Position numbers and translations under genes: made by a program. Shown one piece after another: positions 24,247 to 32,138 of a DNA stretch of 64,000 nt. The stretch's first letter is position 1. Each line of letters begins with the position of its first letter. Source of the DNA: Caballeronia sp. SEWSISQ10-4 2 (GTDB lineage Bacteria; Pseudomonadota; Gammaproteobacteria; Burkholderiales; Burkholderiaceae); NCBI RefSeq assembly GCF_030464885.1, contig NZ_JALPRJ010000021.1, positions 59,187-123,186 on the forward strand. The letters are read 5' to 3'. The notes beneath the pieces are model-generated. The model ran no database searches, was not told the origin of the DNA, and saw only the letters and a program-made list of their open reading frames with translations.

Positions 24247-25857
24247 CTAATCCAGAGCTGGTGATTCTTGTGCTAACGGCGCAGATACTTCACGACGCGG
24301 TTCGTTCTCCTTTTCTCCTGCAACTTCTCCGTGGTCGGAGCGAACCCGCCCAAGCAGCGCGAAGACCAGAACAGCAGCAGCCAAGGTCAGGATAATCGCC
24401 ACCCAAAGAAGCTTCTTGAACGCAAGATCATAGGCCAGGAGCAGGTGCTCATGATCAAAGCCCGAAAGGATCGATCCGGCTTTCGCCAGCGTTCCGGCGG
24501 CGAGTTGCGCTGCACCTGATGCCAGGGTATCCGGATTCTGATCAGGCCTGATGTCGGTCAGGGTTTGCCGGGCGAAAAACGCCAGCAATGAACCCACGAT
24601 CGCCATGGCCGTGCTATCAATCGAGACACGCAAAGCGCCGAAGATGCCGACAGCCATCCCGGCTTTGTCGCTAGGGACGACACTGACGGCAAGGTTATCC
24701 ATCAACCCCCATGGAATGGCGGCACCCAGGCCAATCAGAAGCAGATCCACGCGCATCAGGATGCCGTGATCTCCGAGTGGCACCTGGGTGAGTAGAACGA
24801 GCCCCGCGACCGAAATGAGCATGCCCAGACCCGACAGGATGCCAACCGGAATAAATCGGGTAAGCATTGCCGAGAGGAACGGGATAAAGAGCAGCGGTGC
24901 TGAAAAATAAAGCATCAGTATCCCGGCATCTAGGGCATTGAGCCCTTCAATCCCGATAAACCGCAGAGGCAGAATAACGAGCAGCGCAATATATGAATAC
25001 GCTGTCGCGAGCGGCAGAAGCTGCGCGCCCACGAAGCGCGGATAGCGGAATAGACTGAGATCGAGCATGGGGTTCAAGACCTTCATCTCGATCACAACAA
25101 AAAGGACCAGCACCAGACCGCTCGCCAGAAAGAGTCCCAAGACAAGCGAGCTCGTCCATCCATGTACCGGGGCTTCGACCACTGCGAAGGTGAAGAGCGT
25201 CAGCATGAGGGTGAAGGTGCCGGCGCCTGCCCAGTCGAGACCATGCGCCGAAGGATTCTTGCTGTCAGTCATGAAGAAAATGCACAGCATCAGTGCGATA
25301 AAACTGATCAGCGCACTACTGAGAAAGACCGCATGCCAGCTGGCAAAAGCAATCAGAATGCCGGCCAGAGTCGGGCCGAAGGCGAGGCCTGCGCCAAACG
25401 CGATGCCGATAAGGCTGAAAATCCTGACGCGTGCAGGACCTTCAAATTCCTGCGCCAGCATTGACACGCCGCCTGCATACGCACAGGCAGCCGCAAGACC
25501 ATGCGGGACGCGAAGGAAGTCAAGCCACAAAACGCTTGGTGCGAGCGGCATCAGAAGCGAAACGAGCGTCATGACCAACATGCCGGCGAAGAAGATTTTC
25601 TTGCGGCCATAGTGATCGGCAAGCGCACCCGCCACCATCAGGGTACTGCCGCAGGCGAGCATGAAGGCATTGGTGATCCATGAAAGGGCAATGGTCCCTC
25701 CCGCAAGGTCACGACTGATGTAGGTTTGGGCGGCAGGCCCCGCCGAAAGACTTAAAGGCAAGCTGATGCAGGCCAAAATCACTGCAATGAGAACAAGGGT
25801 TTTGGCGCGTGCGGACCGTGGCACTGTCGGGGAAGCATTCGTGGAGTGCTGGTGCAT
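24247..25857 (-). CDS. MFS drug/metabolite transporter, DHA2 (14-TM) family
   Basis: A 536-residue membrane protein with about 14 hydrophobic segments. Motif A lies between TM2 and TM3 (GALADHYGRKKIFFAG), and the antiporter motif C-like region is in GIAFGAGLAFGPTLAGILI. The N-terminal cytosolic tail is short and the C-terminal tail is charged and Glu-rich (EVAGEKENEPRREV). DHA2 transporters are proton-driven exporters of dyes, drugs or toxic metabolites. It stands alone after the IS6 element, 842 bp away from the catabolic operon, so its substrate may or may not be related to that pathway. Confidence 0.85.
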   Translation of the reverse strand: MHQHSTNASPTVPRSARAKTLVLIAVILACISLPLSLSAGPAAQTYISRDLAGGTIALSWITNAFMLACGSTLMVAGALADHYGRKKIFFAGMLVMTLVSLLMPLAPSVLWLDFLRVPHGLAAACAYAGGVSMLAQEFEGPARVRIFSLIGIAFGAGLAFGPTLAGILIAFASWHAVFLSSALISFIALMLCIFFMTDSKNPSAHGLDWAGAGTFTLMLTLFTFAVVEAPVHGWTSSLVLGLFLASGLVLVLFVVIEMKVLNPMLDLSLFRYPRFVGAQLLPLATAYSYIALLVILPLRFIGIEGLNALDAGILMLYFSAPLLFIPFLSAMLTRFIPVGILSGLGMLISVAGLVLLTQVPLGDHGILMRVDLLLIGLGAAIPWGLMDNLAVSVVPSDKAGMAVGIFGALRVSIDSTAMAIVGSLLAFFARQTLTDIRPDQNPDTLASGAAQLAAGTLAKAGSILSGFDHEHLLLAYDLAFKKLLWVAIILTLAAAVLVFALLGRVRSDHGEVAGEKENEPRREVSAPLAQESPALD

Positions 25858-26699
25858 CGATCAGATTCCCTAAGGTTTATGCGATACAGGAGAACCGAAC
25901 CGGGCGTCTCCCGGTTCTGCGGACGGGTCAATCCTAGGGGTGTCAGCGTCATGGATAAAGAAAGACAATGCGAATTCATCTGTCGGGAAACACGAATAAT
26001 GAAAAACTGGCTGCATGCTGCGGTTGAATCGTCAACTGTCGGGTAGCAGCAGCGCAGCGATGAGTCACTGCTAACTGAGACGGACGGTCAATTGCGTTCG
26101 GGAGCGGCTGAAACATTAGAGACGGAACGAACCGGATAACCATCGAATCAATATCGAATGAATGGGAATCCGATATGACAATCACGAAACGGCCGACCAC
26201 TACCAATACCGCCACAATCGAGGAATTCATCGGCCACGCGCCTTGGGGTCAGTCGTGCGGCGGCAATCGCACTCGCAATGTCTCGTTTCATAGAAGGGGA
26301 GAGGACCGCGACCAGCATGTGACATGTAGGTCGCGGCGACTGCTTTGGGTTCCGATCGTTTGCCCACGCAGCCAAGATGAGCTTTTGTGCACTTCCAGTT
26401 CGCCAGCGAACGATCAGGTTAACCCATGGCCCCAGACAGGGTTTCTATTTCAGTACCCCAACCTGAACTGTCCCAGTTGGTTTCGTCCATTTCATCGCAA
26501 TCATGGCTGTGCTTAAGCAACTCAGCGGACGGGGCTAAGGACACGCGTTGCGCAGTCACTCGATGGAGGCGTCCCCTAAAAACCGATTCAATATTTATTA
26601 GAATCCACCTGATTTCTTGGCCCACAGAATGCGGCCAGTCGCAAGCGGCAGGTGTCCCAGTTGCGATGCCATCCGGTACGTTGCCCCGGAGGTCAAGCG
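25858..26699. other. Gene-poor 842-bp region
   Basis: I recognise no intact gene. A short plus-strand frame from 26175 begins MTITKRPTTTNTATIEEFIGHAP. This faintly resembles the start of small proteins encoded beside plasmid ParA (an N-terminal KRP...EEFIxxAPD segment), but it then loses that character, so at most it is a relic. The rest is AT-richer than the flanks, without inverted repeats I could call a terminator. The promoter of the DHA2 transporter should lie near 25858-25950. Confidence 0.35.
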
Positions 26700-27452
26700 T
26701 CAGAAGCCGAATCCACCACCGTCGACATTCAGCACCTGCCCGGTGATAAAACGCGCATCGTCCGATGCGAGGAATGCCAGAGCGCCGGTCAGGTCGTCAG
26801 GAAGCTCGGTACGCGGAATAAACTGGCGGGCGCGCACGGCATCGAACGCTTCGGCCGGCAGATTCGCTGCACTGCCCGCGTGGCGTGTCAGCCCCGGGGA
26901 AATCGCATTGACGGTGATACCACGTTCACCGAGTTCGGCCGCGAGCGCACGCGTCAGTCCGATCACGGCCATCTTGCTGCACGCGTAGGCGGACATGCCC
27001 GGCGGCGGCCCCCAGATAGTGCTGGACGCCAGATTAATGATCCGTCCCCAGCGCCGCTCGGCCATGCCGAGCGAGAACGCCTGGGCGAGCAGGAACGGCG
27101 CGTCGATGTTGATGGTCATGATCTGTCGCCACAGTGCCGCCGTAATGGACGCCAGCGGCACCATCGGCATGAAGGCGGCGTTATTGACCAGCACATCGAC
27201 CTTGCCGACCTGTTCGAGTACCCGCGCCGCGAAGCGCTCGACATGGGCGGGATCGGCGAGATCGCAGGCGAACGTCGTGGCGCGACCGCCGGCCGCGTTG
27301 ATCTGCGAGACCAGCGTGTCGCACGGTTCACGGTCGGTCAAGACCAGTTCATGGCCGCTTGCCGCGAGGCGCAGCGCGAACGCTTCGCCCAGTCCGCCAG
27401 CGGCGCCAGTAACAACGGCCACGCGGCCGTTGGACTTGTTTGAGGTATTCAC
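26700..27452 (-). CDS. SDR-family oxidoreductase
   Basis: A classical short-chain dehydrogenase of 250 residues. It has TGAAGGLG cofactor loop, NNAA, the catalytic pair S in NLASSTIWG and Y-x3-K in YACSKMAV, and the C-terminal ITGQVLNVDGGGFGF. Aspartate after strand 2 (VLTDRE) suggests NAD(H) preference. It is the most downstream gene of the minus-strand catabolic series, 43 bp after the FAD monooxygenase. Probably oxidises a hydroxyl or diol intermediate. Confidence 0.82.
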   Translation of the reverse strand: MNTSNKSNGRVAVVTGAAGGLGEAFALRLAASGHELVLTDREPCDTLVSQINAAGGRATTFACDLADPAHVERFAARVLEQVGKVDVLVNNAAFMPMVPLASITAALWRQIMTINIDAPFLLAQAFSLGMAERRWGRIINLASSTIWGPPPGMSAYACSKMAVIGLTRALAAELGERGITVNAISPGLTRHAGSAANLPAEAFDAVRARQFIPRTELPDDLTGALAFLASDDARFITGQVLNVDGGGFGF

Positions 27453-27495
27453 GTTAGTGCGTCTCCTATCGTACGTATTTTGAAAGCGTGACCTG

Positions 27496-28629
27496 TCAAA
27501 GCGGTGCGCGCAGGGCTTGTTGCGCCTCGACCATCACGCGCGTATGTTCTTCACGCGAGCCGCCTTCCTGCTCGATCTGACCCATGCGGCCCGAAGCCGT
27601 GACCACCAGTCGCGCGCGGTCGTAGTGGCGGCCCGCGTAAGCGATCAACGCTCCTTCCAGGGAATGGCGGCGCTGCAGTTCCTCAGCCAGCACAATGGCG
27701 CCTTCAACGGCGATCCCGGCGCCCGACGCCAGGTGCGGGGTGGTTGCGTGCACCGCGTCGCCGAGCAGCACGATACGCCCTTTGTGCCACGGCGCTGAGA
27801 TCATGTGGCCGACGAGCGGCCGGTACAGCACGCGGTGATTCTTGAGGGAACCGTCCAGCAATCCGGCGCGGAATTCGCCAATCGCACCGCCGAACTCCTC
27901 CAGCAACCCGGCGAGCACGAGCGGCCATTGTTCCGGTGCGATGAAGTCGGTCCCGTCGCGCTTGTCGAGCACGAACAGATAGCATTCGGTCGCGCTGATC
28001 GGGTTCATCCCCGCTTTGGTGGTCTCGCCCATGTAGATCGTCGAGTTTTCCCGCAGACGCGGCACCACCGCGCGCCATGATCCTTGGCCTGTGAACTTCG
28101 GACCGGCAAAATCCGGCACTACGAGCTTGCGCACGGCTGAGTTGACGCCGTCCGCACCGATCACCAGATCGTAGCGACCGCGGCCACCATCCGTGAAGAG
28201 GACGTCGACGCCTTCTTCATCTTGCGTGATAGTTCCGAAGCTCAGGCCGAGCTTGACGTTCGCGCCCGCATCGTGGGTGGCGTCGCCGAGGATGTCAGCG
28301 AGCACGGTGCGCATGATGCCCGCGCCACCCGGCAGATCTTCCGCTCCGAGCGCCGGTGCGGCGGGCACGGTGGCGTTCAGTTGCCCGTTCACGTCGCAGA
28401 TGTCGATGGCGCTCCACGAGCCACCCCGGCGCAGCACCTCGTCGACGACACCGACTTCGTGCAGGCTGCGCAGCGACGGGCCGCTGATGGTGATACCGGC
28501 ACCGTCCGGTGCCCATTGCGGATTGATTTCGATGAGATCGACGGCGATGCCCTGCCTGCGCAGCATGATCGCGGCACACATGCCGCCGATGCCGCCCCCA
28601 ACGATCAGGACCTTCTTGACCAGTGCCAT
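27496..28629 (-). CDS. FAD-dependent aromatic monooxygenase (PHBH/salicylate-hydroxylase type)
   Basis: A 377-residue group A flavoprotein monooxygenase from the ATG at 28629 (MALVKKVLIVGGG). It shows the dinucleotide motif GGGIGGMCAAIML, the DG motif VIGADGVNSAVR and the GD motif IVLLGDAVHATTPHLASGAG. The overall pattern resembles the zeaxanthin epoxidase/salicylate hydroxylase branch. It would hydroxylate an aromatic acid or heteroaromatic using NAD(P)H and O2. Located 34 bp downstream of the alpha/beta hydrolase gene, so it belongs to the same transcript. Confidence 0.82.
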   Translation of the reverse strand: MALVKKVLIVGGGIGGMCAAIMLRRQGIAVDLIEINPQWAPDGAGITISGPSLRSLHEVGVVDEVLRRGGSWSAIDICDVNGQLNATVPAAPALGAEDLPGGAGIMRTVLADILGDATHDAGANVKLGLSFGTITQDEEGVDVLFTDGGRGRYDLVIGADGVNSAVRKLVVPDFAGPKFTGQGSWRAVVPRLRENSTIYMGETTKAGMNPISATECYLFVLDKRDGTDFIAPEQWPLVLAGLLEEFGGAIGEFRAGLLDGSLKNHRVLYRPLVGHMISAPWHKGRIVLLGDAVHATTPHLASGAGIAVEGAIVLAEELQRRHSLEGALIAYAGRHYDRARLVVTASGRMGQIEQEGGSREEHTRVMVEAQQALRAPL

Positions 28630-28663
28630 AGTGTGTCTCTGTATGCGATGTGGAATCGTCCGG

Positions 28664-29827
28664 TCAGGCGACCGAACCGCCGAGCTGTTCCGCCAGCCAG
28701 TCGGCAATCTGGTTGCCGGCGTTCAATGGGTTATCGAGCGAACTGTGTTCGACGCCGCCTTCGCGGGCCGTGAAAATGATCAGATCCTTCTTCGGACTGT
28801 TGACGAGCTGTTCAAAGGTCTGATGGGCATACCGCAAGGGGATCTGACGGTCGTTCTCGCCGTGCGTGACGAGAAAGGGCACGCGAATGCGATCCAGCAC
28901 GCCGTCCAGGTGCATGTGCGCGGCCTTGGCGAAGAACTCGTCCATGTCCGTCGCGCCGAATACCCACTGCACGTGTTTCCAGTAGTGGGGCACCGGGTTT
29001 TCTCCTTCACGCTTCAGGCGGGCCTGCTGCACTTCGCGCCAGTCGTGGTTCGCGCCCCAGACGGCACCGCACGCGAAGCGCGGTTCGAACGCCACTGCGC
29101 GCGGGCAGTAATAACCGCCCAGCGACACGCCCAGTGCACCGATCCGCTGCGGATCGACTTCATCATGCTGCTGCAGCCAGTCGACGATCGGAGTGGCCCA
29201 GACTTCGGTGTTGTGCACGGCGGGCAGGTTGGCGAGGCGCAAGGCCTCGCCGGTGCCCGGCTGGTCGATGAACAGTGCGGACAGTCCACGCCGCGCGAAC
29301 ATCGTGCCCATCACGCTTTTCTGCAGCATCTCCTTGGTCGAGTCGAGCCCGTTCATCACGACGACGACCGGCGCGCGTTGTCCCGGTGCTAGGTTTTCGG
29401 CCCGCACATACAGCGCAGCCAGATGCGTATCGCCGTAGGGAATCTCCACACGCACGCAGTTTTCCCGGCCCAGCTTGCGACCTTGTTCGAAGAGCGCCAG
29501 CGAATGCTGGTAGATCGCGAGGCGGGCCTCGAAGCCGTGTGCCTGCATTCGCTCGGCGATGCAGCAATAGAGGCCGGCGCGGCCGAGTTTTTCGCCTGCG
29601 GACAAGGTGTAGCCGCGCGCCAGATCGCCGTCGGCCAACGCGATCAGTTTGTCCGCGCCGCCTTTCCACGCTTCATAGAAGGCCAGTGTGCCGGGGTCGT
29701 CGCCGGCGCGAGCTGCCTCCAGCAGAGGCGCGCACATTGCATCCACCTCTCCGATATTGCCGCCATGCGTGAGGGCGATCATCGTCGAGAGGCTCCAGAC
29801 GTAGTTGGTTGGAAAGTACTGGAACAT
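28664..29827 (-). CDS. Alpha/beta-hydrolase of the 2,6-dihydroxypseudooxynicotine hydrolase/FrsA type
   Basis: A 387-residue protein from the ATG at 29827 (MFQYFPTNYVWSLS); the frame continues upstream into the ferredoxin gene without family-like sequence. An N-terminal helical region of about 120 residues precedes the hydrolase domain: oxyanion region VVVMNGLDSTKE, nucleophile elbow GALGVSLGGYYCPR, acid in THGENDRQIPLR and base in EGGVEHSSLD. This arrangement matches the C-C bond hydrolase that cleaves dihydroxypseudooxynicotine and related FrsA-like enzymes. Beside a Rieske ferredoxin and an extradiol-type dioxygenase, a C-C hydrolase acting on a ring-cleavage product is plausible. Confidence 0.78.
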   Translation of the reverse strand: MFQYFPTNYVWSLSTMIALTHGGNIGEVDAMCAPLLEAARAGDDPGTLAFYEAWKGGADKLIALADGDLARGYTLSAGEKLGRAGLYCCIAERMQAHGFEARLAIYQHSLALFEQGRKLGRENCVRVEIPYGDTHLAALYVRAENLAPGQRAPVVVVMNGLDSTKEMLQKSVMGTMFARRGLSALFIDQPGTGEALRLANLPAVHNTEVWATPIVDWLQQHDEVDPQRIGALGVSLGGYYCPRAVAFEPRFACGAVWGANHDWREVQQARLKREGENPVPHYWKHVQWVFGATDMDEFFAKAAHMHLDGVLDRIRVPFLVTHGENDRQIPLRYAHQTFEQLVNSPKKDLIIFTAREGGVEHSSLDNPLNAGNQIADWLAEQLGGSVA

Positions 29828-29846
29828 GGTGTGGTCGTATCCGATA

Positions 29847-30206
29847 TCAGTCGAAGATCGAAGGCAGGTCGGCGGGAATCCAGACCTTGCCGTTCTCAAG
29901 CCGTGCAGCCACCTTGGTGAGGTGCTGGCCGGCGCAGGGGCCGGCGAAGCAGTGGCCCGTGCGGATGTCAAAATGCGCCGAGTGCGCGTAGCAGACGATG
30001 TGGCCTCCGTCGCCGGAGAGGAACCGGTCCTGCCGGTACTCCATCGGCCGGTGCTCGTGCGGACAATCGTTGAGCCAGACGAACACCTCGTCGCCTTGCC
30101 GCACGACGCATAGCCGGTCGTCGAGGCCTTGTCGCAACAGGCCGCGCGCGCCGCCGTCCGGCAGGTCGTCCAGCGCACAGAGCACGCGTTCAGCGGGCAT
30201 TGTCAT
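29847..30206 (-). CDS. Rieske-type [2Fe-2S] ferredoxin
   Basis: A 119-residue Rieske protein with ligands C48/H50 (NDCPHEH) and C72/H75 (VCYAHSAHF), about the length of NdoA/BphA3-type ferredoxins. It would carry electrons to an oxygenase. No Rieske oxygenase alpha subunit or dedicated reductase is encoded within this operon, so its partner is either elsewhere (for example the oxygenase at 44494-45540) or it serves another redox enzyme. It lies 19 bp upstream of the hydrolase and 13 bp downstream of the VOC gene. Confidence 0.82.
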   Translation of the reverse strand: MTMPAERVLCALDDLPDGGARGLLRQGLDDRLCVVRQGDEVFVWLNDCPHEHRPMEYRQDRFLSGDGGHIVCYAHSAHFDIRTGHCFAGPCAGQHLTKVAARLENGKVWIPADLPSIFD

Positions 30207-30219
30207 GTCGCGTTACTCG

Positions 30220-31152
30220 CTACTCGCCCGGCGCCCACTTGCCGCGCGCATCGAACAGGAAGATCTGCGAATTGTCCGAGCCGGGATCGCAGGCGCGCGG
30301 CGTCCAGTTGTCGTCGTGCAGGTCCATATCGGCATCGAATTCGATGGTCGCGCCAAACGGGCTGTTGAAATACCAGAAGTAGTTGCTGCCAAGAATGTGG
30401 CGGCCCGGTCCCCAGAAGCTCTTGTATCCCTTTTTGACGAAGTCCCAGCCGTGCTGCAGCACTTCGTTGGCCGATCCGAGGTGGAACGTGAAGTGATTGC
30501 AGCCGATCATGTGATCGTTCTGGCTCTCGATCATGAACAAGGTGTGGTGATCTTGCGTGCCGGCCGGACGCATGAACGGGCCCAGATGATTGAAGCGGTC
30601 GGTAACAATGAAGTCGAGGCGGGTGTAGAAGGCTTCGGCCTTCTGTGCGTCTTCAACGAAATAGACCACGTGCGAGAGCGTGCGCGGCTTGATCGTTGCG
30701 TCGGGGGTGACGGCGCAATCGTTGGGCGCGCGGCCAGGCGGTTGTCCCGGAACGTTGAAGCCGAGGTAGCGCGCCTCGTACTTGCGGCGGCGCGTAACCA
30801 TGAAGGCGACGCCGAAGCCAGCGTCATCAATGCAGTGCAGCGTGCCGTCGGCATCGACGCTTACCTCGCGGTCGGCTTCGAGGTTAGCCTTGATCGACGC
30901 GAGCGTGTCGGCGTGGTCCACGCCATAGACGGTTTCGCGCAGGCTTGGGGTCGCGGCCTTTGGCGGCAGCGGCGGCAGGCTCGGGTCATCGGCTGCGCGC
31001 ATGATGAGGCCGGTGCCGTCCAGCGCGGTGAAGATGCCACCACGCGCGGGATCGTAGTCGATTTCGTCGAGGCCGTAGTCGAGCAGATACTGGCGCGCGC
31101 CGGCCATGTCGTCGATGCCGAAGACGAGGAATTCGAGTCCGACAATGTTCAT
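30220..31152 (-). CDS. Two-domain VOC protein, type I extradiol-dioxygenase-like
   Basis: A 310-residue protein of two glyoxalase modules. Candidate metal ligands are in the C-terminal half: H in TLSHVVYFV, H in IGCNHFTFHL and E in GATIEFDADMD, the 2-His-1-carboxylate of type I extradiol dioxygenases. ADMDLHDDNW after the Glu resembles the tail of 2,3-dihydroxybiphenyl or catechol 2,3-dioxygenase relatives. A ring-cleaving role fits the neighbouring FAD hydroxylase and hydrolase. It could instead be a non-oxygenase VOC enzyme; I see the ligands but no substrate-specific signature. Confidence 0.72.
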   Translation of the reverse strand: MNIVGLEFLVFGIDDMAGARQYLLDYGLDEIDYDPARGGIFTALDGTGLIMRAADDPSLPPLPPKAATPSLRETVYGVDHADTLASIKANLEADREVSVDADGTLHCIDDAGFGVAFMVTRRRKYEARYLGFNVPGQPPGRAPNDCAVTPDATIKPRTLSHVVYFVEDAQKAEAFYTRLDFIVTDRFNHLGPFMRPAGTQDHHTLFMIESQNDHMIGCNHFTFHLGSANEVLQHGWDFVKKGYKSFWGPGRHILGSNYFWYFNSPFGATIEFDADMDLHDDNWTPRACDPGSDNSQIFLFDARGKWAPGE

Positions 31153-31193
31153 GAGTGGGTTCCTTTGTGATGGGTCAGCGTGAGGCGCGGCGC

Positions 31194-32138
31194 TCAGTGC
31201 GCCATTGCTCGCGTGATGAGTTGATCGACGCTGCCGTCGTGGCGTAGTCCGAGGCGCTCGGCTTCGGGCGTCAGCAGCGGCGGATAGGTTGCGAACAGCC
31301 GCTCGATGAAGGGATCGGGCGCATAGGTCACGAGCGCTTTACGGTCGGCGCCGAAGCGCGCGGCCAGCGCCTCGACGACCTCACCCACGCTCAGGCGCAG
31401 CACCGGCATCTGGTAGCTGCGGCGCGCGTTGAAGCGGTCAGGGTCAACCGTGGCTGCGTGCAGCAGGTTGTCCACGCAGGTGCTCACGGAGATCCACCAG
31501 GCCACGCCTTCGGCTGAAACCGGCACGGTGAGGGGAACACCTGCAGCCAATTTCCAGAACAGCAGGCTCATGAACGCGGACATCATGCCCGTGCCATCGC
31601 CCGGTCGCGCGACGACCCCTGGCAGGCGCAACGAGCAACCCTGCACCCAGTCGAGCCGCGATGCGTCGGCGACGAGCGCTTCACCCATCAGCTTGTGCGC
31701 GCCGTAGCTCAATGCAGGCGCGGGCAGGGTCTGTTCGTCGACGATCGCAGGCAACTGCTCGCCATAGACCGCAACGGTGCTCGCGAACACAAAACGTGGC
31801 GCGCGTGCCTGGCCGCGCAGATCTTCCAGCAACCCGAGCGTCGCATCGAGGTTGATCGAGCGGCCGAGCGCGTAGTTTTTCTCCGCAGCGCCACCGGGAA
31901 TGCTGGCAAGGTGGAACACGGCATCGACAGGAAACGCGTAAGCACTCGCACGAACTACAGTGTCGGCGATATTGCCCGTCAGTTGCACGACGCGTGAATC
32001 GGCGGGCGGGGCATCGAAGCCGACGTCCATCAACGTCAGCCGCGAGACCGGCTTGCCACCGAGGCCCTCTGAAAGCAGACGCCTGACCAGCACCTGCCCG
32101 ACGAAGCCTTGCGCTCCAGTCACGACAACATGAGTCAT
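31194..32138 (-). CDS. NAD-dependent epimerase/dehydratase family, D-erythronate-dehydrogenase-like
   Basis: An extended SDR of 314 residues: VVVTGAQGFVGQ cofactor loop, HLASIPGGAAEKNYALGRSIN, S in FASTVAVYG and Y-x3-K in SYGAHKLMGE. The long C-terminal domain (SAEGVAWWISVSTCVDNLLHA) resembles DenD, the 2-dehydrogenase of four-carbon acid sugars. In this aromatic context the substrate may be a hydroxylated ring-cleavage product rather than a sugar acid. It overlaps the upstream PYROXD2-like gene by 4 bp, so the two are translationally coupled. Confidence 0.75.
   Translation of the reverse strand: MTHVVVTGAQGFVGQVLVRRLLSEGLGGKPVSRLTLMDVGFDAPPADSRVVQLTGNIADTVVRASAYAFPVDAVFHLASIPGGAAEKNYALGRSINLDATLGLLEDLRGQARAPRFVFASTVAVYGEQLPAIVDEQTLPAPALSYGAHKLMGEALVADASRLDWVQGCSLRLPGVVARPGDGTGMMSAFMSLLFWKLAAGVPLTVPVSAEGVAWWISVSTCVDNLLHAATVDPDRFNARRSYQMPVLRLSVGEVVEALAARFGADRKALVTYAPDPFIERLFATYPPLLTPEAERLGLRHDGSVDQLITRAMAH

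Noticed and set aside
28193..29392. Long plus-strand open frame (399 codons) opposite the FAD monooxygenase and hydrolase genes
   Set aside because: It is antisense to two genes with clear motifs; the translation is Arg/Ser/Pro-rich low-information sequence typical of shadow frames in GC-rich DNA.
29828..30178. N-terminal extension of the alpha/beta-hydrolase frame up to 30178
   Set aside because: It overlaps the whole Rieske ferredoxin gene and has no recognisable sequence; the start at 29827 gives the family length.
29998..31170. Plus-strand frame of 390 codons opposite the ferredoxin and VOC genes
   Set aside because: Antisense shadow with no family-like motif; the minus-strand genes show intact Rieske and VOC signatures.
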